Of a DNA stretch of 64,000 bases, positions 62,189 to 64,000 are shown in pieces. The stretch comes from Pseudomonas sp. QS1027. Lineage in GTDB: Bacteria > Pseudomonadota > Gammaproteobacteria > Pseudomonadales > Pseudomonadaceae. The notes below the pieces were generated by a model, which was not told the DNA's origin, did not search any database, and saw nothing but the letters and a program-made list of their open reading frames with translations. The stretch lies in NCBI RefSeq assembly GCF_002814235.1, contig NZ_PHSU01000023.1:1-64000 (forward strand). Reading direction: 5' to 3'. The position numbers and the translations under genes were made by a program. Position 1 is the first letter of the stretch, and each line of letters starts with the position of its first letter.

Positions 62189-63508
62189 TCAGGCCTTCCC
62201 TTCCAGTGCCTGCAAGCGCCGGTACAGCGTGCGTTCGCTCATCCCCAGGGTTTTCGCCAGTTCGCTGCGCGAGCCGTCGAACATCGCCAGGGCGTGGGCC
62301 AATTGCTCCAACTCGTTGCGCCCACGCCGCCGCTGTGGTGTCGCCGCCGCCGTTTCACGACGCAGCTCGGCGGGCAGGTCGACCACCCGGATCACTCCAT
62401 CGTCGGTAAACAGTCGGGCCCGCTCCAGCACATTGCGCAGTTCGCGGATATTGCCCGGCCAGTCATGCAGCCCCAGGGCCTTCATCGCCAGCGGATCGAT
62501 ACGCGGCACCGCCGTCGGGGCCAGGCGTTGCAACAGGCTGTCGATCAGCAACGGCAGGTCGTCGCTGCGTTCGCGCAGGGCCGGCAGGCGAATCGGAAAG
62601 GCGCTGATGCGGTAGAACAGGTCCTGGCGAAAACTCCCGGCGCTGACCATGTCCTTGAGCGGCTTGTGGGTCGCGCACACCAGGCGGAAGTCCGAGTGCA
62701 CGGTGCGCAGGCTGCCCACCGGCCGAAAGCTGCCGGACTCGATCAGGCGCAGCAGCTTGACCTGCATGGCCAGCGGCACCTCGCCGATCTCGTCGAGAAA
62801 CAACGTGCCGCCATGGGCCGCCTCGGCCAGGCCGATCTTGCGCTGCAAGGCGCCGGTGAAGGCGCCCTTTTCGTAACCGAAGAGTTCGCTCTCCAGCAGG
62901 GTTTCGGTCAGGCCGGTGCAGTCGACCACCACCAGCGGCCCGCCGGCCCGTGGACTGCCCTCGTGCAGGGCGCGGGCAAAGAGTTCCTTGCCGGTGCCCG
63001 ACTCACCTTGCAGCAACACCGGAATCGGCGACGGCGCCGCCCGTTGCAAGGCACTCAAGGCCTCCTTGAACGGTGCCGAGCGCCCCACCAGGCCCTGGTG
63101 CTGCGGCTGGGCCGACGCCACGGTGACGGTATTCAAGCGTTCGACATAACCGACCACCTCGCCCTGCTCGTCCAGCAAGGGGCGCAGTTCCACATCGACG
63201 TGCTCGGGGCCACGTGGCGTGTGGTGAATATGCAGGACCCGCTCGGGCAAGCGGCTTTCGTGGGCCTTGCGCATGGGGCAGTGTTCGCCGGCCTGGTCGC
63301 AGGGCACCGCGAACTGATGGGAGACCCGAAAGCATTTCGCGCCGACATGGGGACGCCCCTCTACCCCGAACTGGCGCTGGTAGGCGGTGTTGGCCGCGAC
63401 GATGTTGTAGTCGGTGTCGAGGACGATGGTGGGCTGGAGGTCGTGCTCCAGGTAGGACACCAGGGCTCGCATATCGGGTCGGGCAAGGTCGGTGGCAAGG
63501 ATGGTCAT
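62189..63508 (-). CDS. FisR-like sigma-54 activator, sulfane-sulfur sensor type
   Basis: 439 residues from ATG 63508 (GGGAG six bases upstream). The N-terminal PAS-like domain (15-125) holds three cysteines at 59, 70 and 77 (KCFRVSH, AVPCDQAG, EHCPM). These have the same 11- and 7-residue spacing as Cys53/64/71 of FisR, which reads sulfane sulfur (known for Cupriavidus FisR, from memory). AAA+ domain: Walker A GESGTGKE (168-175), GAFTGA (215-220), RQDLFYRISAF; Fis-type HTH at the end. Divergent from the MBL-fold hydrolase gene. Activation of that gene by persulfide stress is the natural reading. Confidence 0.87.
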   Translation of the reverse strand: MTILATDLARPDMRALVSYLEHDLQPTIVLDTDYNIVAANTAYQRQFGVEGRPHVGAKCFRVSHQFAVPCDQAGEHCPMRKAHESRLPERVLHIHHTPRGPEHVDVELRPLLDEQGEVVGYVERLNTVTVASAQPQHQGLVGRSAPFKEALSALQRAAPSPIPVLLQGESGTGKELFARALHEGSPRAGGPLVVVDCTGLTETLLESELFGYEKGAFTGALQRKIGLAEAAHGGTLFLDEIGEVPLAMQVKLLRLIESGSFRPVGSLRTVHSDFRLVCATHKPLKDMVSAGSFRQDLFYRISAFPIRLPALRERSDDLPLLIDSLLQRLAPTAVPRIDPLAMKALGLHDWPGNIRELRNVLERARLFTDDGVIRVVDLPAELRRETAAATPQRRRGRNELEQLAHALAMFDGSRSELAKTLGMSERTLYRRLQALEGKA

Positions 63509-63554
63509 GGCAACTCCCGGGTGGAGGCAGGAGCTTAATGCATGCCCGGGCTTT

Positions 63555-63605
63555 CTGCCATTCGCTGCCACCGACTGCCAAAATGACTGCCATTTTATCT
63601 GGCAG
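63555..63605. promoter_or_regulatory. phased CTGCCA repeats, candidate activator sites
   Basis: CTGCCA at 63555, 63565, 63575 and 63587 (steps 10, 10 and 12 bp, one helical turn) and TGGCAG in inverse orientation at 63600-63605. They lie between the two divergent genes, 77-127 bp before the -24/-12 promoter, the right place for an upstream activating sequence. Confidence 0.55.
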
Positions 63606-63681
63606 TGCCCTGTAAATCAGAAAACGTCGGCGAACGAGTTGATATAAATCAGTAGTCACGGCCTAAAATCAAAAATCAAGC

Positions 63682-63698
63682 TTGGCATGCTTATTGAA
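63682..63698 (+). promoter_or_regulatory. sigma-54 promoter (-24/-12)
   Basis: TTGGCATGCTTATTGAA matches TTGGCACGrNNNTTGCW at most positions; the GG and the near-GC (here GA) are 10 bases apart. It points to the MBL gene at 63863. The -12 Cys-type C is A here, so it is not perfect. Confidence 0.55.
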
Positions 63699-63740
63699 CT
63701 CTCTGACAGACAGGACCGGGATATTGAAGACACCGCCTAA

Positions 63741-63818
63741 CCTGTAGGAGCAGGGCTTGCCCGCGAAGCTTTTGGCGTTCTCAAGGACCCCTTCGCGAGC
63801 AAGCTCTGCTCCTGCAGG
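63741..63818. repeat. REP-type inverted pair (REPIN)
   Basis: CCTGTAGGAGCAGGGCTTGC.. (63741-63768) faces ..GCAAGCTCTGCTCCTGCAGG (63791-63818). It lies in the presumed leader of the MBL gene, which is an unusual place. Confidence 0.85.
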
Positions 63819-63862
63819 GACCGCGTGAACCCCATACCCGCCGACGACATCCGGAGTACGCA

Positions 63863-64000
63863 ATGACCTTTGGCGACAAGCTAGCCGTAGAAGCCTTTTT
63901 CGACCCTGACACCTGGACCATCAGCTACCTGGTGCTGGACACCAGCACCCGCCGCTGCGCGCTGATCGACAGCGTGCTCGACTACGACCCCAAGTCCGGA
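63863..64000 (+). CDS. MBL-fold hydrolase, persulfide dioxygenase-like, 3' end beyond window
   Basis: 46 codons are in the window from ATG 63863 (GGAG seven bases upstream). The start MTFGDKLAVEAFFDPDTWTI, followed by SYLVLDTSTRRCALIDSVLD and YDPKSG, is the opening of the Blh/ETHE1-like branch of the metallo-beta-lactamase fold (family FFD..T.t..Y.v.D..). The metal-binding HxHxDH is further right, outside the window. Members oxidise glutathione persulfide to sulfite (PDO) or detoxify H2S. Divergence from a FisR-like activator fits this. Confidence 0.8.
   Translation, partial: MTFGDKLAVEAFFDPDTWTISYLVLDTSTRRCALIDSVLDYDPKSG

Noticed and set aside
62294..63538. 414-codon plus-strand open frame
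   Set aside because: Antisense to the sigma-54 activator, which has Walker A, GAFTGA and HTH.

Overview
The window reads as a Pseudomonas chromosome. Evidence is the gene content (HglS-type 2-oxoadipate enzyme, Ohr, TonB siderophore receptor, many LysR regulators), REP-type inverted repeats containing CTGTAGGAGC, and an HrpS-like activator next to a perfect hrp box. The last ~11 kb (53.2-64 kb) and the block at 23.8-31.2 kb have uniform GC-rich codon use and look like ordinary Pseudomonas DNA. The stretches 1-20 kb and 41.5-53 kb are visibly more AT-rich, gap-filled and littered with insertion-sequence debris, so they look like accessory DNA.

Layout. 1-0.84 kb: end of a KaiC-like dual ATPase gene that runs off the left edge. 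1.5-12.7 kb: small transport/redox genes with LysR and TetR regulators; the TetR gene is separated from a divergent MFS-oxidoreductase-hydrolase operon by three copies of a TACTRATCRRTA operator. 13.6-15.8 kb: a type III secretion relic or mini-locus made of an HrpS-like sigma-54 activator, an exact hrp box, a HrpA-like pilin gene and an unknown small gene. 16.1-17.9 kb: a 606-residue unknown protein with a nuclease-like motif. 18.3-20.8 kb: IS3, IS21 and IS66 fragments, a 46-residue gene with a possible truncated cobalamin riboswitch, and a 119-bp inverted duplication. 20.6-23.6 kb: LysR plus azoreductase, F420-type reductase and truncated pirin. 23.8-31.2 kb: a complete L-threonate/D-erythronate operon (ltnD, otnK, otnC, GntP permease, otnI, hydrolase) with a DeoR regulator. 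32.3-41.5 kb: amino-acid-related cluster (binding protein, M20 amidohydrolase, aldehyde dehydrogenase, 3-hydroxyisobutyrate dehydrogenase-like, glyoxalase-like, serine acetyltransferase), a divergent LysR and an amino acid permease; a perfect GTTGCGATnATCGCAAC palindrome precedes both the LysR gene and the permease.

41.5-53.2 kb: debris (IS66 pieces, umuC tail, an IS1182-family element with two nonsense codons), a LysR/SDR/amidohydrolase set, and then the most interesting unit: a serine recombinase, ParB-like and RepB-like genes in one tightly coupled operon with a divergent small HTH-like gene, bounded by 36-bp direct repeats at 47549 and 52232. This looks like an under-described integrative element. 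Right of it lie a string of four hairpins and several inverted repeats.

53.2-64 kb: LysR, TlpA-like redoxin, Ohr, TonB receptor with divergent AraC regulator, HglS, LysR with a divergent threonine-dehydratase-like gene, and a FisR-like sigma-54 activator (Cys59/70/77) divergent from an MBL-fold hydrolase that runs off the right edge. Between those two lie phased CTGCCA repeats and a -24/-12 promoter, a complete picture of sulfane-sulfur control. No tRNA, rRNA or CRISPR array was seen.
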